A DNA stretch of 64,000 nt from Nocardioides sp. zg-DK7169 (GCF_013155365.1 NZ_JABJRA010000005.1:62001-126000); one strand, 5' to 3'; counted from the stretch's first letter, positions 46,284 to 56,745 are shown. Translations and numbers: made by a program. Notes: generated by a model not told the origin, from the sequence alone.

Positions 46284-49200
46284 CTACTCCACCAGGCCGC
46301 GTCGTCGCGCGACCGCGGCCGCCTCGGTGCGGCTGGTCGCACCGAGCTTGGCCAGGATCCGCGAGACGTGCACCGAGACCGTCTTGGCGCTGATGAAGAG
46401 CTGACGGGCGATCTCGCCGTTCGAGCGGCCCTCGGCGACCAGCGCGAGGATCTCCGCCTCCCGCGGGGTCAGCGCGTCCGGGACGGCGTCGGCGCGCGGC
46501 GGCGCCGGGGCGTGGGCGCGCAGCTCCTCCAGCACCAGCCGCGAGCCCAGGCGGTCCGCCGACTCCCGCGCCAGGTCGGCGGCCTCCGGGCCGCCGGCGG
46601 TGTCCCCGCTCGCCCGCAGCACCGCGGCCAGCCGGGCCCGCACCCGCGCCAGCTCGTGGACGTGGCCGAACTCCGCGAACGCCGTCTCCGTGCGCCGCCA
46701 GGCCCGCACCAGCTCCTCCAGGGAGGTCGGCTCGCCGGCCAGCCAGCGGGCGCGCAACACCTCGGCGTCCAGCCGGCACTCCCAGGCGCGTCCCTCCGGC
46801 CCCCAGTGCCCCGAGGGGTCGGAGTACTGCTCGCGCACCGCCCGCCCGTCGGCGTGCAGCCGCGCCACCTGCGCCGCGACGAGCTCCCGCTGCGCGCCGC
46901 TCGCCCGCGGCACCAGGCCGGCGAGCTCGCCGATCGCAACCGCGGCGAGCCGGATCCGGGCGCTGAACCACTCGTGCCAGATGCTGGCCAGCACGCCCAC
47001 CGCGTCGTCGTACACCGCGACGACGGCGGTGGGGTCGTCCCCGCGCCCGGCGGTGAGGAGCTCCAGCTCCGCGGCGTGGATCACCAGCGCACCCTCGCGG
47101 CGCCACAGCGGGCGCAGCGCCCGCAGGTCGGCGGTCACGTCGGCCCCGCGCGCCTGCTCCACGAGCAGGCGCACCGAGGACAGCAGCGCACCCGGGATGG
47201 GCGGCGCGGCGTGCTCCCCGCAGTCGGTGAGCTCGAGCACCTCCTCCCAGCGGCCCCGGAGGAACTCGATCCAGGCCAGCCGCCAGCGCGCCTCGAAGCC
47301 GTACGGCGCCCAGTGCAGCCCGGCCCTCCCCGCCAGCACGATGCCGCTGCGGAAGCCCTCGGCGGCGAGCTCGAGCTCGGCCCAGTCCTCGTGGGAGCGG
47401 GCCAGCAGGAAGCGACCGCGCAGCTCGGCGGCGACCACGCCGGACTCCTGGGCCTGGGCGATCGCGTCGCTCAGTGCCGCGCGCAGGCCCTCCACCGGAC
47501 CGGACCGCTTCAGCCCCGAGAGGGTGGTCACGGCGTCGGACACGTGCTCGCTGAGGTCGAGGCGCTCGGCGAGCACGAGGGCGTCCATGCCGACCGCCTC
47601 GGCCTCGTCGTAGCGTCCGACCGAGGCCAGGATCCGCGCGTGGATCGCCAGGATCCGGGCGCGCAGCGCGCTGTCGCCCGCGGGCGCGAGGGCGACGGCC
47701 TCGGCCGAGACCAGCGAGGGGTCGCTCTCGGCCTCGGTGAGGTAGAGCGCGCTCGCCCGCGCCGCCAGCATCCGCGCCCGCTGCACGTCGGTGGCGCCGG
47801 GCAGGCGACGCATCTGGTCCTCGATGAGCGCCGCGGCGCGCTCGGGGACCCCGCTCGCGGTCAGTGCCTCGGCGGCGCGCACGACCAGGCGCGAGGGCTC
47901 GACGTCGGCGCACGCCAGGCAGCGCTCCGGGTCCGCCATCAGCTCCAGGGCCTGCTCGTAGTGGTACGCCGCCTCGTCCGGCCCGCCGACGCGCGTCGCC
48001 TCCTCGGCAGCCTGGATGCTCGCGGTCAGCGCGGTGTCCAGGTCGTGGGCGAGCCGGGCGTGGCGGGCCAGCTCCGCGGCGGTGCCCCGGGCCGCGCCCT
48101 GCTGGAGCGCCGCGACGTACGCCGCGTGCAGCCGAGCCCGCTCGCCGGGGAGCAGGTCGTCGTACAGCGCCTCGCCGAGCAGCGCGTGGCGGAAGGCGTA
48201 GGTGCCGCGCTCGGCGACCAGGACGTTCATCTCGACCGCGCCACGCAGGCCCGCGTCCAGAGAGACCGGGTCCAGCCCGGAGACGGCCTCGAGCATCTCG
48301 TGGCTGACCGAGCGGCCGCTGACGCTGGCGGTCCGCACGACCTGCCGGGCAAGGTCGTCGAGACGGTCCAGGCGCACCAGCAGCACGTCGGCGAGGTCGG
48401 CCGGGACCCAGCGCTCCGGGCCGGAGGCGGCGCTGGTGAGCTCCTCGACGAAGAACGCGTTGCCCTCGGCGCGCACGACGACGCTGTCGCTGAGCTCGGC
48501 GAGCTCGGCGAGGCGGAGGTCGGCGGGGGCGAGCTCGGCGACCAGGCGGCGTACCGCGTCGTCGTCGAGCGGGCTGAGCGCCAGGCGGGACACGCCGCGC
48601 ACGCGCGACCACTCCGCGACCTGGCGGCGCAGCGGGTGGCGGCGGTGCAGGTCGTCGGTGCGGTAGGTGACCACCAGGGCGACCGGCCCGGCGAAGGGCC
48701 GGGAGAAGCAGAAGCTGAGCAGGTCGCGCGTGGAGCGGTCGGCCCAGTGGGTGTCCTCGACGATCAGCAGCAGCGGCGCCTCGGCGGCGACCCGCTCGAC
48801 CAGCGCGTGGACGGCCTCGAAGAGGTCCCCGCGGTCGAGCGTCGCGGTGTCCGCAGTGCCTGCGCCGTCCGAGGCGTCGGGGCCCGCCGTGAGCACCCGG
48901 CGGCCGGGCTGGAGGCGGGACAGCGCGGGATGGGTGCGTGCGACCTCCTCGACGGCCTCCGCGTGGGTCGCGGCGAGGCGGCCGAGGACCTCGGAGAACG
49001 GCAGGTAGGGCAGCGCGCTGTCGCCGAAGTCGAGGCAGTGCCCGGCAGCCACCTGCCAGCCGGCGGCGACGGCGAGGTCGGCCAGCTCCAGCAGCAGCCG
49101 GGTCTTGCCGACGCCGGCGTCCCCGGAGAGCAGCACCGCCCCGCCGGGGCCGCCGGGCGCGCGGCTGGTGCGGCCGGCGCGCACCCCGAGCAGGACGGCG

Positions 49201-49304
49201 AGCTCACCGAGCTCGGCGTCGCGACCGACGAGGGTGCTGCTGGAGTGGGGCACGGCCTCCATCTTCGCGGTTGCGCGCCCCGATTGCTCGCGTGTTTCGG
49301 TCAC
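46284..49304 (-). CDS. large ATP-binding LuxR-family regulator (LAL-like)
   Basis: 1006-aa STAND-type transcription factor. The N-terminal AAA/NACHT-like ATPase has Walker [11 protein letters not shown] at residues 60-69 and Walker [21 protein letters not shown] near 175. The long middle is made of TPR-like helical repeats. A C-terminal LuxR HTH starts [20 protein letters not shown] and continues [20 protein letters not shown] at about residues 940-985. LAL proteins integrate a small-molecule signal and activate catabolic or secondary-metabolite genes. The signal is unknown. The GTG start follows a small basic ORF by 20 bases. ATG at 49262 is an alternative start. Confidence 0.9.
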   Translation of the reverse strand: MTETREQSGRATAKMEAVPHSSSTLVGRDAELGELAVLLGVRAGRTSRAPGGPGGAVLLSGDAGVGKTRLLLELADLAVAAGWQVAAGHCLDFGDSALPYLPFSEVLGRLAATHAEAVEEVARTHPALSRLQPGRRVLTAGPDASDGAGTADTATLDRGDLFEAVHALVERVAAEAPLLLIVEDTHWADRSTRDLLSFCFSRPFAGPVALVVTYRTDDLHRRHPLRRQVAEWSRVRGVSRLALSPLDDDAVRRLVAELAPADLRLAELAELSDSVVVRAEGNAFFVEELTSAASGPERWVPADLADVLLVRLDRLDDLARQVVRTASVSGRSVSHEMLEAVSGLDPVSLDAGLRGAVEMNVLVAERGTYAFRHALLGEALYDDLLPGERARLHAAYVAALQQGAARGTAAELARHARLAHDLDTALTASIQAAEEATRVGGPDEAAYHYEQALELMADPERCLACADVEPSRLVVRAAEALTASGVPERAAALIEDQMRRLPGATDVQRARMLAARASALYLTEAESDPSLVSAEAVALAPAGDSALRARILAIHARILASVGRYDEAEAVGMDALVLAERLDLSEHVSDAVTTLSGLKRSGPVEGLRAALSDAIAQAQESGVVAAELRGRFLLARSHEDWAELELAAEGFRSGIVLAGRAGLHWAPYGFEARWRLAWIEFLRGRWEEVLELTDCGEHAAPPIPGALLSSVRLLVEQARGADVTADLRALRPLWRREGALVIHAAELELLTAGRGDDPTAVVAVYDDAVGVLASIWHEWFSARIRLAAVAIGELAGLVPRASGAQRELVAAQVARLHADGRAVREQYSDPSGHWGPEGRAWECRLDAEVLRARWLAGEPTSLEELVRAWRRTETAFAEFGHVHELARVRARLAAVLRASGDTAGGPEAADLARESADRLGSRLVLEELRAHAPAPPRADAVPDALTPREAEILALVAEGRSNGEIARQLFISAKTVSVHVSRILAKLGATSRTEAAAVARRRGLVE

Positions 49305-49324
49305 GGAGCCGGGTCCTGCGGGGC

Positions 49325-49474
49325 TCAGCGCGCGTTGTCGCTGGCCTCGGCCGGACGGCGTACCCGGTCCCGGCGGCGCTCGCGGCGCCGGAAGCTGCGC
49401 CCGGCGCGGATCCGCTGGTTGCGGTAGTCCAGCTCGGAGCGCCCGAACTGGTTGGTGGTCTCGAACATGGACAT
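49325..49474 (-). CDS. small basic protein of 49 residues
   Basis: Begins [20 protein letters not shown] and ends with an Arg-rich tail ([14 protein letters not shown]). The ATG has CAGGAGCC at good distance, and the gene sits 20 bases upstream of the LuxR-family gene in the same direction, so the two are probably cotranscribed. The strong ribosome site and structured sequence (neutral N-terminal half, basic C-terminal half) suggest a real gene. A nucleic-acid or membrane-surface binding role is only a guess. Bases 49475-49616 upstream hold no clear feature. Confidence 0.6.
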   Translation of the reverse strand: MSMFETTNQFGRSELDYRNQRIRAGRSFRRRERRRDRVRRPAEASDNAR

Positions 49475-49616
49475 CGCTCGGCTCCTGTGGTCCTCCTCAC
49501 CGGCTCTCGGTGATGACGACGACACTGCTCGCCTGAGGTGGCCCCCCACATCGGGCGAGTTCCCTATCCCTGCCCCCGCAACCCTCCCCACCCCGTCCTG
49601 AGGTAGCCCTGAGGTA

Positions 49617-49682
49617 CCGCGAGTCGGCGCTCGTGGTGTGCCGAGTCGGCGCTCGTGGTGTGCCGAGTCGGCGCTTGTGGTG
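49617..49682. repeat. 22-bp tandem repeat, three units (locus B)
   Basis: Two full units at 49621-49642 and 49643-49664 and a third degenerate copy to 49682. The complement begins CCACGAGCGCCGACTCGG, the same unit as the array at 13.3 kb but in opposite orientation. It ends 4 bases before the hutI stop, on its downstream side. Confidence 0.85.
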
Positions 49683-49685
49683 CGG

Positions 49686-50849
49686 TCAGCCGACCGGCCG
49701 GCCGCCGACCCACGTGCTCCGCACGAGCGGTACGCCGGGGCGGTAGGCGAGATGGACATGGCTGGGCGCGTCGAGCACCTGGAGGTCGGCGCGCCGGCCC
49801 GGCGCCAGCACCCCGACGTCGTCGCGGTCCAGCGCGGCAGCGCCCCCGACCGTCGCGGCCCGCACCGCCTCGGCGGGCGTCATCGCGAGGTCGCGGACCG
49901 CCAGCGCGAGGCAGAACGGCAGGCTCGAGGTGTACGACGAGCCCGGGTTGCAGTCGCTCGCGAGCGCCACCACGACGCCGGCGTCCAGCAGCCGGCGCGC
50001 GTCCGGCCAGGGCTGACGCGTGGAGAACTCCACCCCCGGCAGCAGCGTGGCGACGGTCCCGGAGTCGCGCAGCGCGTCGACGTCGGCGTCGGTGAGGTGG
50101 GTGCAGTGGTCGACCGCCACCAGGCCCAGCTCGGCCGCGAGCCGCACCCCCGGCCCCGGCCCGAGCTGGTTGGCGTGCAGCCGCCCGCGCAGCCCGGCCG
50201 CCGCACCGGCGGCGAGCACCGCCCGCGCCTGGTCGGCATCGAAGGCGCCGTCCTCGCAGAAGACGTCGATCCAGCGCGCGTGCGGCACCGCCGCCGCCAG
50301 CATCGGGCCGGTGACCAGCGCGACGTACTCCTCGACGGTGGTGTCCTCGGGCACCACGTGCGCGCCCAGGAACGTGGTCTCGGCGGTGAACTGCCGTGCG
50401 ATCGCCAGGCTGCGCGCCTCGTCGTGGACCGTGAGGCCGTAGCCGCTCTTGACCTCGACGGTGGTCGTGCCCTGCCGGCGCATCTCCGCGACGAGCCGCG
50501 CGACCCGGGCGGTGAGCTGCTCGTCGCTGGCCGCGCGCGTGGCGGCGACGGTGGTGCGGATCCCGCCGGCGGCGTACGGCGTCCCGCTCATCCGGGCCTC
50601 GAACTCCGCCGCCCGGTCGCCGGCGAAGACCAGGTGGCTGTGGCTGTCGACGAACCCCGGCAGCACCGCCCGCCCGCCCACGTCGTACGCCGCGTCGGCG
50701 GTGGGCGCCTCGCCCGCCGGCCCGACCCAGGCCACGGTGCCGCCCTCGACGACGAGCGCGGCGTGCTCGAGGATCCCGAGCGGGCCGGCGCCGAGGGCGG
50801 GGTCTCCGGTGACGAGCTCGGCGATTCCGGTGAGCAGGGTGCTGGTCAT
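49686..50849 (-). CDS. hutI: imidazolonepropionase
   Basis: Third step of histidine degradation: opens 4-imidazolone-5-propionate to N-formimino-L-glutamate. 387 aa amidohydrolase. The metal site is [20 protein letters not shown] near residue 70. [30 protein letters not shown] and HANQLG follow in order, then [12 protein letters not shown] with the final Asp. Its ATG overlaps the hutF stop. Together with hutF it defines the formylglutamate branch. hutH, hutU and hutG are not in the window. Confidence 0.93.
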   Translation of the reverse strand: MTSTLLTGIAELVTGDPALGAGPLGILEHAALVVEGGTVAWVGPAGEAPTADAAYDVGGRAVLPGFVDSHSHLVFAGDRAAEFEARMSGTPYAAGGIRTTVAATRAASDEQLTARVARLVAEMRRQGTTTVEVKSGYGLTVHDEARSLAIARQFTAETTFLGAHVVPEDTTVEEYVALVTGPMLAAAVPHARWIDVFCEDGAFDADQARAVLAAGAAAGLRGRLHANQLGPGPGVRLAAELGLVAVDHCTHLTDADVDALRDSGTVATLLPGVEFSTRQPWPDARRLLDAGVVVALASDCNPGSSYTSSLPFCLALAVRDLAMTPAEAVRAATVGGAAALDRDDVGVLAPGRRADLQVLDAPSHVHLAYRPGVPLVRSTWVGGRPVG

Positions 50850-52183
50850 CGCCCGGCCTCCGCGACGAGGTCCCACACGGCCGCGACCGCACCGGCGAGC
50901 TCGCGACCGACGTCCTCGCGGTCGGCAGCGGTGTGGACGAGACGGCCGTCGGCCACCACGTGGATGACGTCTGCGGCGCTGGCCGCCCAGACCGCGGTGT
51001 GCTCGTCGGCGCCGGTGCCCGCCGTCCGCGCGCTGCCGGTGTCGACGGTGACCAGGTCCGCGCGGGCGCCGACCGCGATCCGGCCCGCGTCGGGGAAGCC
51101 GATGCTGTCGTGGCGCAGGCCCGCGGCCAGGAGCGCGGCGGCCGGCCAGTGCCCGCGCCGCTCGGTGGCGAGCCGTTCGTGCAGCTCCACGGCGCGCATC
51201 TCCTCGAACGGGTCGACCACCGCGTGGCTGTCGCTCCCGAGGCTGAGCCGGACCCCGGCCTCGTCCAGCGTCCGCCCCGGCCCGATCCCGTCGCCCAGGT
51301 CGCGCTCGGTGGTCGGGCACAGGCACGCGGTCACCCCGGCCGCCCCGAGCAGCCCGGCGTCGCCGTCGCCCAGGTGGGTGGCGTGCACGACGGTGGTGCC
51401 GGCGTGCAGCTGCCCCGCCTCGGCGAGCACCTGCGCCGGGGTGGCGCCCAGCCGGGCGAGGCACTCCTCGTTCTCGGCGCGCTGCTCGGAGAGATGCACG
51501 TGGACCAGCGGCCCCGACCAGCGGCGCAGCTGCTCGAGCGGCACCGCACGCACCGAGTGCAGCGCCGCGCCCACCCGCCCGTGCACGGGCTCGGGCAGCG
51601 CCGCGACCCGCGCAGCCCAGGCGTCCACGTCGCCGTCGCTGAAGCGCCGCTGCACCCCCTCCACCGGCGCCCCGAACCCGCCCGACACGTAGCAGGCGTC
51701 CAGCAGCGTCACCCGCACCCCGACCTCGCGCCCGGCCTCCAGCAGCGCGACGCCCATCGCGTTGGCCTCGTCGTACGCCGTGCCGTCCGGCTGGTGGTGC
51801 AGGTAGTGGAACTCCCCCACCCCGGTGATCCCCGCCGCCGCCATCTCCCGGTACGCCGCGCGCGCCAGCCGGTGCAGCGAGTCCGGGTCGAGCACCGTCG
51901 CCACGGCGTACATCTGCTCGCGCCAGGTCCAGAAGCTGCCGCTGCCGCCGCGCCCACCGACCCTCTGGGTGCGCCCGCGCAGCGCCCGGTGGAAGACGTG
52001 GCTGTGCGCGTTCGCCAGGCCCGGCAGGGTCAGCCCGGGCAGGTGCCGCACCCCGCGGGCCCGGTCGGCGGGGGCGTCGGGAAGCACCGTGGTGAACCGC
52101 CCGTCCGCGACCTCGACCAGCACGTCGTCGCGCGCCGCGCCGTCGACCCAGCCCCGCTCCAGGACGTACGCCGTGTCGCTCAT
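50846..52183 (-). CDS. hutF: formimidoylglutamate deiminase
   Basis: Converts N-formimino-L-glutamate to N-formyl-L-glutamate plus ammonia. 445-aa amidohydrolase. Typical segments are [19 protein letters not shown] (metal His pair), [44 protein letters not shown] and [20 protein letters not shown]. That last motif, together with the HRALRGRT signature, separates HutF from guanine deaminase. It starts with ATG at 52183, 50 bases from a divergent nitroreductase gene. hutF-hutI are cotranslated. Confidence 0.92.
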   Translation of the reverse strand: MSDTAYVLERGWVDGAARDDVLVEVADGRFTTVLPDAPADRARGVRHLPGLTLPGLANAHSHVFHRALRGRTQRVGGRGGSGSFWTWREQMYAVATVLDPDSLHRLARAAYREMAAAGITGVGEFHYLHHQPDGTAYDEANAMGVALLEAGREVGVRVTLLDACYVSGGFGAPVEGVQRRFSDGDVDAWAARVAALPEPVHGRVGAALHSVRAVPLEQLRRWSGPLVHVHLSEQRAENEECLARLGATPAQVLAEAGQLHAGTTVVHATHLGDGDAGLLGAAGVTACLCPTTERDLGDGIGPGRTLDEAGVRLSLGSDSHAVVDPFEEMRAVELHERLATERRGHWPAAALLAAGLRHDSIGFPDAGRIAVGARADLVTVDTGSARTAGTGADEHTAVWAASAADVIHVVADGRLVHTAADREDVGRELAGAVAAVWDLVAEAGR

Positions 52184-52233
52184 CGCCGGGCCCGCCTCCG
52201 CCGGCGACCGGCGGACGCCCGCACAATTCCCCC

Positions 52234-52848
52234 ATGGAGTTCGAGGACGTCGTACGCCGCCGCCGCATGGTCCGCCGCTACGAGCCGACGCCGCTGGACC
52301 GCGCGGTCGTCGACAAGGCGCTGGCGCACGCGACCCGGGCACCCAGCGCCGGCTTCACCCAGGGCTGGGGGTTCCTGGTGCTGGACACCCCGGTCGACGT
52401 CGCCCGTTTCTGGGCCGCCACCGCCGAGGACACCGCGGCCCCGGACGGCTGGCTGGCCGGGATGATGACCGCGCCGGTGGTGATCGTGCCGTGCAGCAGC
52501 AAGGCCGCCTACCTGGGCCGCTACGCGGAGCCGGACAAGGGCTGGACCGACCGCGAGGAGGCCCGCTGGCCGGTGCCGTACTGGCACATGGACACCGCGA
52601 TGGCCAGCCTGCTGGTGCTGCTCACCGCGGTCGACGCCGGCCTCGGCGGCTGCTTCTTCGGCATCCCGCCGCACCGCCTGGACCGGCTGCGCGCGGAGTT
52701 CTCCATCCCCGACGACCACGACCCGATCGGCGTGATCACCCTCGGCCACCCCGCGGCCGAGCCGGGCTCCGCCGGCTCCCCCGCCCGGCGCCGCCGGCGG
52801 CCCCTCGAGGACGTCGTGCACCGCGGCGCCTGGGGCTCGGCCGGCTGA
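52234..52848 (+). CDS. nitroreductase family protein
   Basis: 204-aa FMN-dependent oxidoreductase. The first loop [20 protein letters not shown] contacts FMN phosphate. [20 protein letters not shown] is the dimer and flavin region. [20 protein letters not shown] is the core helix, followed by [10 protein letters not shown] and [10 protein letters not shown]. The C-terminus is Arg-rich. CACAAT lies 6 bases before the ATG, close to the leaderless pattern. The substrate is unknown. It is divergent from hutF, and bases 52849-53014 after it hold only the next gene's promoter region. Confidence 0.87.
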   Translation: MEFEDVVRRRRMVRRYEPTPLDRAVVDKALAHATRAPSAGFTQGWGFLVLDTPVDVARFWAATAEDTAAPDGWLAGMMTAPVVIVPCSSKAAYLGRYAEPDKGWTDREEARWPVPYWHMDTAMASLLVLLTAVDAGLGGCFFGIPPHRLDRLRAEFSIPDDHDPIGVITLGHPAAEPGSAGSPARRRRRPLEDVVHRGAWGSAG

Positions 52849-53014
52849 GGTCACCGGGTCAGTCCAGCGGCCGGAGCGGCCCGGGTCAACGGCCTCGGCG
52901 CTCGGTCGCCGCCGAACCCGTCCGGACGTTCGTTTGTCACCGTGGGCGTTCGGGCACCGATGCCGGCAGTCGCTCCCCGGGAACGCCCGGGAGCCACGAC
53001 CGAGAGGTTCCACC

Positions 53015-53272
53015 ATGGGTTACGGACTCGGCGTCTTCCTGCTGGCGATCGGGCTGATCCTCGCCTTCGCCGTCACGGACGCCATCAACAACGTCGACCT
53101 GACGATGATCGGCTACATCCTCGCCGGCGCCGGCGCGCTGATCATCGTGCTGACCGCCATCCAGCTCAACGCCCGCCGCAGCGCCACCTCGGTCTCGCGC
53201 ACCACCCACGCCGACGGCCGCCAGAGCGTCAGCGAGCAGCGCCGCGACGTCGACCCGCCGGCCACCATCTGA
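53015..53272 (+). CDS. DUF6458 family small membrane protein
   Basis: 85-aa protein with two helices (YGLGVFLLAIGLILAFAVTD and MIGYILAGAGALIIVLTAIQ) and the conserved loop AINNVDLTMIG. The hydrophilic C-terminus carries RTTHADGRQSVSEQRRDV. These match the actinobacterial DUF6458 pattern; function unknown. The ATG has GAGAGG upstream. The final 15 bases, including the stop, are duplicated in tandem directly after it. Confidence 0.8.
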   Translation: MGYGLGVFLLAIGLILAFAVTDAINNVDLTMIGYILAGAGALIIVLTAIQLNARRSATSVSRTTHADGRQSVSEQRRDVDPPATI

Positions 53273-53287
53273 CCGGCCACCATCTGA
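53258..53287 (+). repeat. 15-bp tandem duplication over a stop codon
   Basis: CCGGCCACCATCTGA occurs twice in a row. The first copy encodes the last residues and stop of the DUF6458 gene, and the second lies after the stop. Confidence 0.9.
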
Positions 53288-53328
53288 GCCATCCGAGCAG
53301 GCCCACCCCGCGCGGGCGGCCATGCCCC

Positions 53329-53334
53329 TAGCCT
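53329..53334 (+). promoter_or_regulatory. -10 box TAGCCT, leaderless start of M20 peptidase
   Basis: TAGCCT-N6-ATG (53341). Confidence 0.5.
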
Positions 53335-53340
53335 GCGGGC

Positions 53341-54681
53341 ATGGTCGCCCCCGAGGACGGCACGCGTGAGCGCGCCGTCGCCAAGCTGCAGGCACTCGTC
53401 CGGATCCCGACGGTCAGCCACCCCGATCCCGCCGCCGTCGACACCGCGCGCTTCGAGGAGCTCCTCGACGAGCTCGCCCGCCAGTTCCCGCTGGTCCACG
53501 AGCGCCTCGAGCTGACCCGGATCCACACCCACGGGCTGCTGTTCCGCTGGCCCGGCACCGCCGACACCCGGCCGCTGGTGCTGATGGCCCACCTCGACGT
53601 CGTGCCGGTGGAGGGCGAGTGGACCCACCCGCCGTTCTCCGGCGCGATCGTGGACGGCGCGATCTGGGGCCGCGGCACCCTGGACGACAAGGGCTCGCTG
53701 GCCGCGATCTGCGAGGCCGTCGAGACCCTCCTGGAGCGCGGCCACGTCCCCGCCCAGGACGTGTGGCTCAGCTTCGGCTGCGACGAGGAGGTCTTCGGCC
53801 AGGCCGCCCCGATGGCCGTCGAGGAGCTGCGCCGCCGCGGCGTGCGCCCCTGGATGGTGATCGACGAGGGCGGCGCCGTCGCCAGCGAGGCGTTCCCCGG
53901 GGTCGGCGCGCCGGTCGGCGTCGTCGGCGTCGCGGAGAAGGGCGTCACCTCCTTCGCGCTGCGTGTCGAGGGCCCCGGAGGCCACGCCTCGACCCCCGCC
54001 CGCAACGGCCCGACCGCCCGGCTGGCCCGCGCGATCACCCGCCTGGAGCGCTCGCCGATGCCGGCCCGGCTGCCGGACCCCACCGTCGAGCTGTTCCGCC
54101 GCCTCGCCGCGCACGCCCCCGCCGCGCTGCGCCCGGTGATGGCCAACGCCGCCAAGGTCCGCCCGCTGCTGACCCGCGCGATCCTGGCCGCCGGGCCCGA
54201 GCCCGCCGCGATGGCGCGCACCACGTTCGCGGTCACCACGTTGTCCGCCAGCCCCGCGATCAACGTGCTGGCCGCGACCGCCACGGCCGGGGTCAACGCC
54301 CGCGTGGCCATCGGCGACTCGGTCGCCGGGGTGCTGGACCACGTGCGCCGGGCGGTGCGCGACGAGCAGGTCCACATCGACCTGCTCGAGGCCGGCGAGC
54401 CGACCCCCGTCTCGCCCACCGACGACGCGGCGTTCGCGCTGATCGAGCGGACCATCACCGACCTCTTCCCCGACGCCGTCCCCGCGCCGTACGTCGTGAT
54501 GGCGGCCACCGACGCGCGCCACTTCACCGCCATCTGCGAGCGCGTCTACCGCTTCGCGCCGTTCCGCATGACCAAGGCCCAGCGCCAGTCCATCCACACC
54601 GTCGACGAGCACCTCGGCGTCGAGGCGTTCCTCGACGGCATCGACTGGTACCGGCTCCTGATCGAGAGGCTGCCCGCATGA
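53341..54681 (+). CDS. M20/M25/M40 family metallopeptidase
   Basis: 446-aa di-zinc peptidase. Metal and catalytic residues in order are LMAHLDVVPVEGEW (His, catalytic Asp) at about residue 82, WGRGTLDDKGSLAAI (bridging Asp), FGCDEEVFGQAA (catalytic Glu-Glu) and the final His in ATDARHFTAICERV. The lid domain is complete. Similar enzymes are carboxypeptidases or dipeptidases (CPG2/PepV-like) with a YscS/carnosinase-like layout. It overlaps the MFS gene by 4 bases, suggesting uptake or export of its substrate or product. Confidence 0.9.
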   Translation: MVAPEDGTRERAVAKLQALVRIPTVSHPDPAAVDTARFEELLDELARQFPLVHERLELTRIHTHGLLFRWPGTADTRPLVLMAHLDVVPVEGEWTHPPFSGAIVDGAIWGRGTLDDKGSLAAICEAVETLLERGHVPAQDVWLSFGCDEEVFGQAAPMAVEELRRRGVRPWMVIDEGGAVASEAFPGVGAPVGVVGVAEKGVTSFALRVEGPGGHASTPARNGPTARLARAITRLERSPMPARLPDPTVELFRRLAAHAPAALRPVMANAAKVRPLLTRAILAAGPEPAAMARTTFAVTTLSASPAINVLAATATAGVNARVAIGDSVAGVLDHVRRAVRDEQVHIDLLEAGEPTPVSPTDDAAFALIERTITDLFPDAVPAPYVVMAATDARHFTAICERVYRFAPFRMTKAQRQSIHTVDEHLGVEAFLDGIDWYRLLIERLPA

Positions 54682-56156
54682 GCACGCCCACGCCGTCGCG
54701 CTCCCTCACCCCGGTGCACGGCCTGGCCGCCGTCGTCGGGTTCCTCGTCTGCGTCGAGGTCGCGAGCGGGGTGCTGCAGGGCTACTACACCCCGATCTAT
54801 CCCCAGATCGCCGAGCACCTCTCCATCGCCGAGGGCGACATCAACTGGTTCGAGGCCGCCCAGCTGATCGTCTCCGCGCTCTGCATGCCGCTGCTCGCCC
54901 GGCTCGGCGACCTGGTCGGGCACAAGAAGGTGCTCCTCCTCTCCACCCTCGTCACCGCGGTCGGCTCCTGGGGCCTGGCCCTGGCACCGGGCTTCTCCAC
55001 CTTCCTCATCGCTTGGGCCGTCCAGGGCGCGTACGTCGTGTGGCTGCCGATCGAGGTCGCGATCATCTACCGGCGTACGGCGGGCTCCGGGCGCCAGGCG
55101 CTGCTGACCCGCCGGGCCGCCGCGATCCTGGTCGGCGCCCTCGAGGTCTCGGTGATCGTGGCGGCGCTGACCTCGGGCCTGCTGGTCGAGCGGCTCTCGA
55201 TGACGACGCTGCTGATGCTGCCGGCGATCGCGGTCACCGCCTGCCTGGCGCTGATCTGGTGGGGTGTCGAGGACACCCCCGGCCTGGCCTCCGGCGGCAT
55301 CGACTGGCACGGCCTGGGCCTGATCACCGCCGCGATCGGGCTGGCGATGGGCGGGTTGGTGCTGGTGCGCCTGGACGGCGCCGACAGCGTCCCGGCCTGG
55401 CTGCTGGTGCTGGCCGGCCTGGCGATGCTGGTGCCGTTCGCCCGCCTGGAGAGCCGCCTGGCCGAGCCGCTGGTCGACGTGCGCCTGCTGGCCACGCCGG
55501 GGCAGTGGCCGGTGCAGCTGACCGCGTTCCTGTTCGGCATGTCGGTGCTCGGGGCGCAGATCCCGCTGTCCACCTTCGCCCAGACCGACCCGGACCTGGC
55601 CGGCTACGGCCTCGGGGCGTCCTCGGCGTTCGTCTCCACCCTGATCGGCGTCTACGTGCTGTGCATGGCCGTCGGCGCACTCGGGCTGCCGCTGACCACC
55701 CGGCTGTGCGGCCCGCGCGGCGCGCTGGTGCTCTCCGCGCTGCTGGTGGCGCTGGGCTACGCGATGTGGCTGGTGCTGCACGACACCACCGCCCAGGGGC
55801 TGACCAACATGGCGATCATCGGCATCGGCTCGGGTGGCCTGGTCGCCGCCCTGCCCGCGACCGCGGCCGCCGCGGCGCCCCCCGAGCGCACCGGCTTCGC
55901 CACCGGCATGACCAACGCGACCAAGACGATCGGCGGCGCCATCGCCTCGGCGGTGTTCGCGATCGCGCTCACCGCGACCGGGTCGCTGGAGGGTCCCGAC
56001 GAGGGCAAGGCGCCGTTCTCGGGCTACCTCACCGTCTGGGCCGTCTGCGCCGGCGCCGCGCTGCTCGCCGCGCTGGTGCTGCTCGCGCTGCCGCGCCAGG
56101 TCGCGGCCGACGCGGGTGAGTCCCGCGCACTGCCCGAGACCCCCGCCGGGGTCTGA
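54678..56156 (+). CDS. MFS transporter, DHA2-like
   Basis: 492-aa transporter with about 14 helices. The N-terminal motif A reads GDLVGHKKVLLLS near residue 78. GAYVVWLPIEVAIIYRRTAG is the motif-B region, and the C-terminal half repeats it with TRLCGPRGALVLSALLVALG. FATGMTNATKTIGGAIASAV resembles the helix-11 conserved segment of DHA2 drug exporters. It is translationally coupled to the M20 peptidase (ATGA). The substrate is unknown. Confidence 0.88.
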   Translation: MSTPTPSRSLTPVHGLAAVVGFLVCVEVASGVLQGYYTPIYPQIAEHLSIAEGDINWFEAAQLIVSALCMPLLARLGDLVGHKKVLLLSTLVTAVGSWGLALAPGFSTFLIAWAVQGAYVVWLPIEVAIIYRRTAGSGRQALLTRRAAAILVGALEVSVIVAALTSGLLVERLSMTTLLMLPAIAVTACLALIWWGVEDTPGLASGGIDWHGLGLITAAIGLAMGGLVLVRLDGADSVPAWLLVLAGLAMLVPFARLESRLAEPLVDVRLLATPGQWPVQLTAFLFGMSVLGAQIPLSTFAQTDPDLAGYGLGASSAFVSTLIGVYVLCMAVGALGLPLTTRLCGPRGALVLSALLVALGYAMWLVLHDTTAQGLTNMAIIGIGSGGLVAALPATAAAAAPPERTGFATGMTNATKTIGGAIASAVFAIALTATGSLEGPDEGKAPFSGYLTVWAVCAGAALLAALVLLALPRQVAADAGESRALPETPAGV

Positions 56157-56165
56157 CCCCCGACC

Positions 56166-56171
56166 TAGGAT
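56166..56171 (+). promoter_or_regulatory. -10 box TAGGAT, leaderless start of DUF1992 gene
   Basis: TAGGAT-N7-ATG (56179), supporting the start inside a longer open frame. Confidence 0.5.
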
Positions 56172-56178
56172 CGGTGCC

Positions 56179-56745
56179 ATGACCGGGACCGAGCCCGAGC
56201 ATGACGACGCCACCCCCGACCGCCCCGCCCCGGAGCAGCGGCCGCTGTCACGCGAGGAGGAGCAGGCGGCCGCGCGTGCCCGCGTCACGCAGCAGCAGAC
56301 CTGGGTCGACCTCCAGGTACGTCGTGCGATGGACCGCGGCGACTTCGACGACCTCCCCGGCGCCGGGCGCCCGATCGAAGGGCTCGGCACCGAGCACGAC
56401 CCGGACTGGTGGCTCAAGGGGCTGATCGAGCGTGAGCGGGTGGTCGTGCTCCCGTTCAGCGTCGAGCTGCGCAGGGAGGACGCCGCCCTCGACGAGCACC
56501 TCGACGGCCTCGCCACCGAGCAGCAGGTCCGCGAGCACCTCGAGGACTTCAACTCCCGGGTGGTCGCGGCGCGCTACCGCCTCCCGGAGGGCCCGCCGTT
56601 GATCACCATGCCCCGCGACGTGGAGGCCGAGGTCGTCGCCTGGGCCGAGCGACGTGCCGCTCGGCGACCCGCCCGGCCCGCGAGCCGAGAGGACGGCCCC
56701 GACCGGCCGCGCAGGCGCTGGTGGCAGCGCTCCCGGCGCCGCTGA
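56179..56745 (+). CDS. DUF1992 domain protein (DnaJC28-like conserved region)
   Basis: 188-aa protein. The central part has the DUF1992 signature TWVDLQVRRAMDRGDFDDLP then GAGRPIEG, followed by DPDWWLKGLIERE. In eukaryotic DnaJC28 the same segment follows a J domain, but no J domain is present here. The N-terminus is acidic and the C-terminus strongly basic (RRPARPASRED and WWQRSRRR), suggesting membrane-surface or nucleic-acid contact. Function unknown. Confidence 0.85.
   Translation: MTGTEPEHDDATPDRPAPEQRPLSREEEQAAARARVTQQQTWVDLQVRRAMDRGDFDDLPGAGRPIEGLGTEHDPDWWLKGLIERERVVVLPFSVELRREDAALDEHLDGLATEQQVREHLEDFNSRVVAARYRLPEGPPLITMPRDVEAEVVAWAERRAARRPARPASREDGPDRPRRRWWQRSRRR

Noticed and set aside
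46368-49427. A 1019-codon plus-strand frame antisense to the LuxR-family regulator
   Set aside because: Same explanation: the minus strand encodes a full ATPase-HTH protein with exact motifs, and the plus frame has none.
49686-52268. A single fused frame covering hutI and most of hutF
   Set aside because: The hutF part is out of its true frame there. Two separate genes with an ATGA overlap carry all motifs.
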